In this document: piece by piece, positions 5,347 to 6,188 of the stretch
Layout of the letters: every line of letters starts with the position of its first letter
Numbering within the stretch: position 1 is the first letter of the stretch
Source of the DNA: CAZFHP01 sp964519365
GTDB lineage: Bacteria > Babelota > Babeliae > Babelales > RVW-14
NCBI GenBank assembly: GCA_964519365.1
Contig: CAZFHP010000077.1
Span: forward strand, 1-6,188
Length of the DNA stretch: 6,188 nt
Direction of reading: 5' to 3'
Position numbers and translations under genes: made by a program
Notes under the pieces: model-generated
Databases searched by the model: none
What the model saw: the letters and a program-made list of their open reading frames with translations, nothing else
Told to the model about the DNA's origin: nothing

Positions 5347-6188
5347 CTAAATTCCTAACTTTTCATGCATTGCTCGCATTTCTTTTCCAAACTCAATTGT
5401 TTCAAACGCTCTTTTCCGCTTGTTTTCAGGTAAACAATTGATACAAGTTGGATATGGTATACCTTTATAATATTTTTTACATTTTGGGCATAATTCGATA
5501 TTGTTTAAGTCAAAATTAAACGCACATTTCTTGCAAGCCGTGATTGTTTCTTCAAATGAAAGATATTTTATGTTGTCATTTAAGTAGAGCAAGAACGCTT
5601 CTTTCTCAATTTTATCACTATATTTAGTTTTAGCGTTTTCTCTTTGAAGCCAATATTTCACTTGCTTTAAATTTTGCTTATTTTTCCATTTGTCTGTTGT
5701 TATAAAGCATTTATCACGAACCTCTGTTACATCTTTGTCTATGTAGAATAATTCAATAAGCTCCTCAATTGTTTTATATACTGGCTTTTCAAATTCTAAT
5801 CTACATTCCGTACAAAGATATTGCGGCTTTTTTCTTGTTCTCTTATTAGGATATCTTTTATTACATTCAGGGCACATTGGTGCAGGAACATAACGAAAGT
5901 TTTTTCTCACATGTTCAATAAATTTTTGTTTACCAATTGAAGGATGACGATCCATAAAAAGCCGATTATATTTTCTGGTTACCTCATTTTCGTATTTATG
6001 ATATTTCTTTGGGTGGGAAAGGTGCTGTAATGTTAGTGTTTCTATGCTTCCACATATTTCGCATTTATTTTTAATAAATTCTTTTCTTCTTTCTTTCCAA
6101 TCTTTTGTATGCCACGATCGTTTCCCTTTTTCATAATTATCCCAATATATTTTTTTTGCACGATCTGGAGTAATCTCTCCCTTAGCTA
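5347..6188 (-). CDS. Zinc-knuckle protein with HNH-like motif (partial, 5' end missing)
   Basis: The frame is open to the right edge of the window, so the true N-terminus is missing; 279 residues are visible. An in-frame ATG at 5955 has no ribosome binding site and would drop the first motif, so it is rejected as the start. Residues 42-63 of the visible part (CEICG, then LTLQHLSHPKKYH) resemble the zinc-bound first half of an HNH nuclease, C-x2-C then H-x2-H. Five more C-x2-C pairs follow (CPEC, CTEC, CKKC, CPKC, CINC), giving six in all. They probably form three or more zinc ribbons. The protein is very rich in lysine. DNA binding or cleavage is plausible, but the usual second HNH half with a conserved Asn and His is not clear, so catalysis is uncertain. 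It could be a regulator or a mobile-element nuclease. Confidence 0.6.
   Translation of the reverse strand, partial: AKGEITPDRAKKIYWDNYEKGKRSWHTKDWKERRKEFIKNKCEICGSIETLTLQHLSHPKKYHKYENEVTRKYNRLFMDRHPSIGKQKFIEHVRKNFRYVPAPMCPECNKRYPNKRTRKKPQYLCTECRLEFEKPVYKTIEELIELFYIDKDVTEVRDKCFITTDKWKNKQNLKQVKYWLQRENAKTKYSDKIEKEAFLLYLNDNIKYLSFEETITACKKCAFNFDLNNIELCPKCKKYYKGIPYPTCINCLPENKRKRAFETIEFGKEMRAMHEKLGI

Overview
This is an AT-rich, accessory-looking stretch of bacterial DNA. Four kinds of sequence sit together: decaying genes, one predicted defence-type gene with a frameshift, a structured RNA, and genes typical of mobile elements. An IS66-type tnpA remnant and purine-rich ribosome binding sites show a bacterium, most likely Gram-negative. 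The small protein family relic at the left end reminds me of Desulfobacterota genomes, but I hold that lineage only weakly. No core housekeeping gene is present to fix the taxonomy.

Left part, plus strand. Bases 51-476 hold a broken small gene of an unnamed family with a Y-E-Y motif. A second, partial copy of the same family's C-terminus follows in the same frame. Bases 477-726 are an AT-rich spacer with a possible promoter and a nested dyad. Bases 727-2183 encode what was probably one protein of about 485 residues. It is now split in two by the loss of one A near base 1010. Its C-terminus has an R-x4-H motif typical of HEPN RNase domains. Next come a GC-rich patch, an unrecognised coding remnant (2238-2461) and an IS66 tnpA remnant (2462-2625).

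Right part, minus strand. Reading leftward from the right edge there are four items. The first is a zinc-knuckle protein with an HNH-like motif, which runs off the window (5347-6188). The second is a small serine recombinase (4391-5056) with a good sigma70-type promoter. The third is a compact structured RNA (about 4103-4271), with nested long-range helices and a terminator hairpin ending in T6. The fourth is a DUF932-like phage/plasmid protein (2775-3944).

I read the right half as part of an integrated mobile element or phage/plasmid remnant: recombinase, DUF932 protein and HNH-like protein. The left half is a graveyard and defence-type region next to it. The structured RNA between the recombinase and the DUF932 gene is the feature most likely to be undescribed. 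Joint function of these genes is inference from adjacency only.
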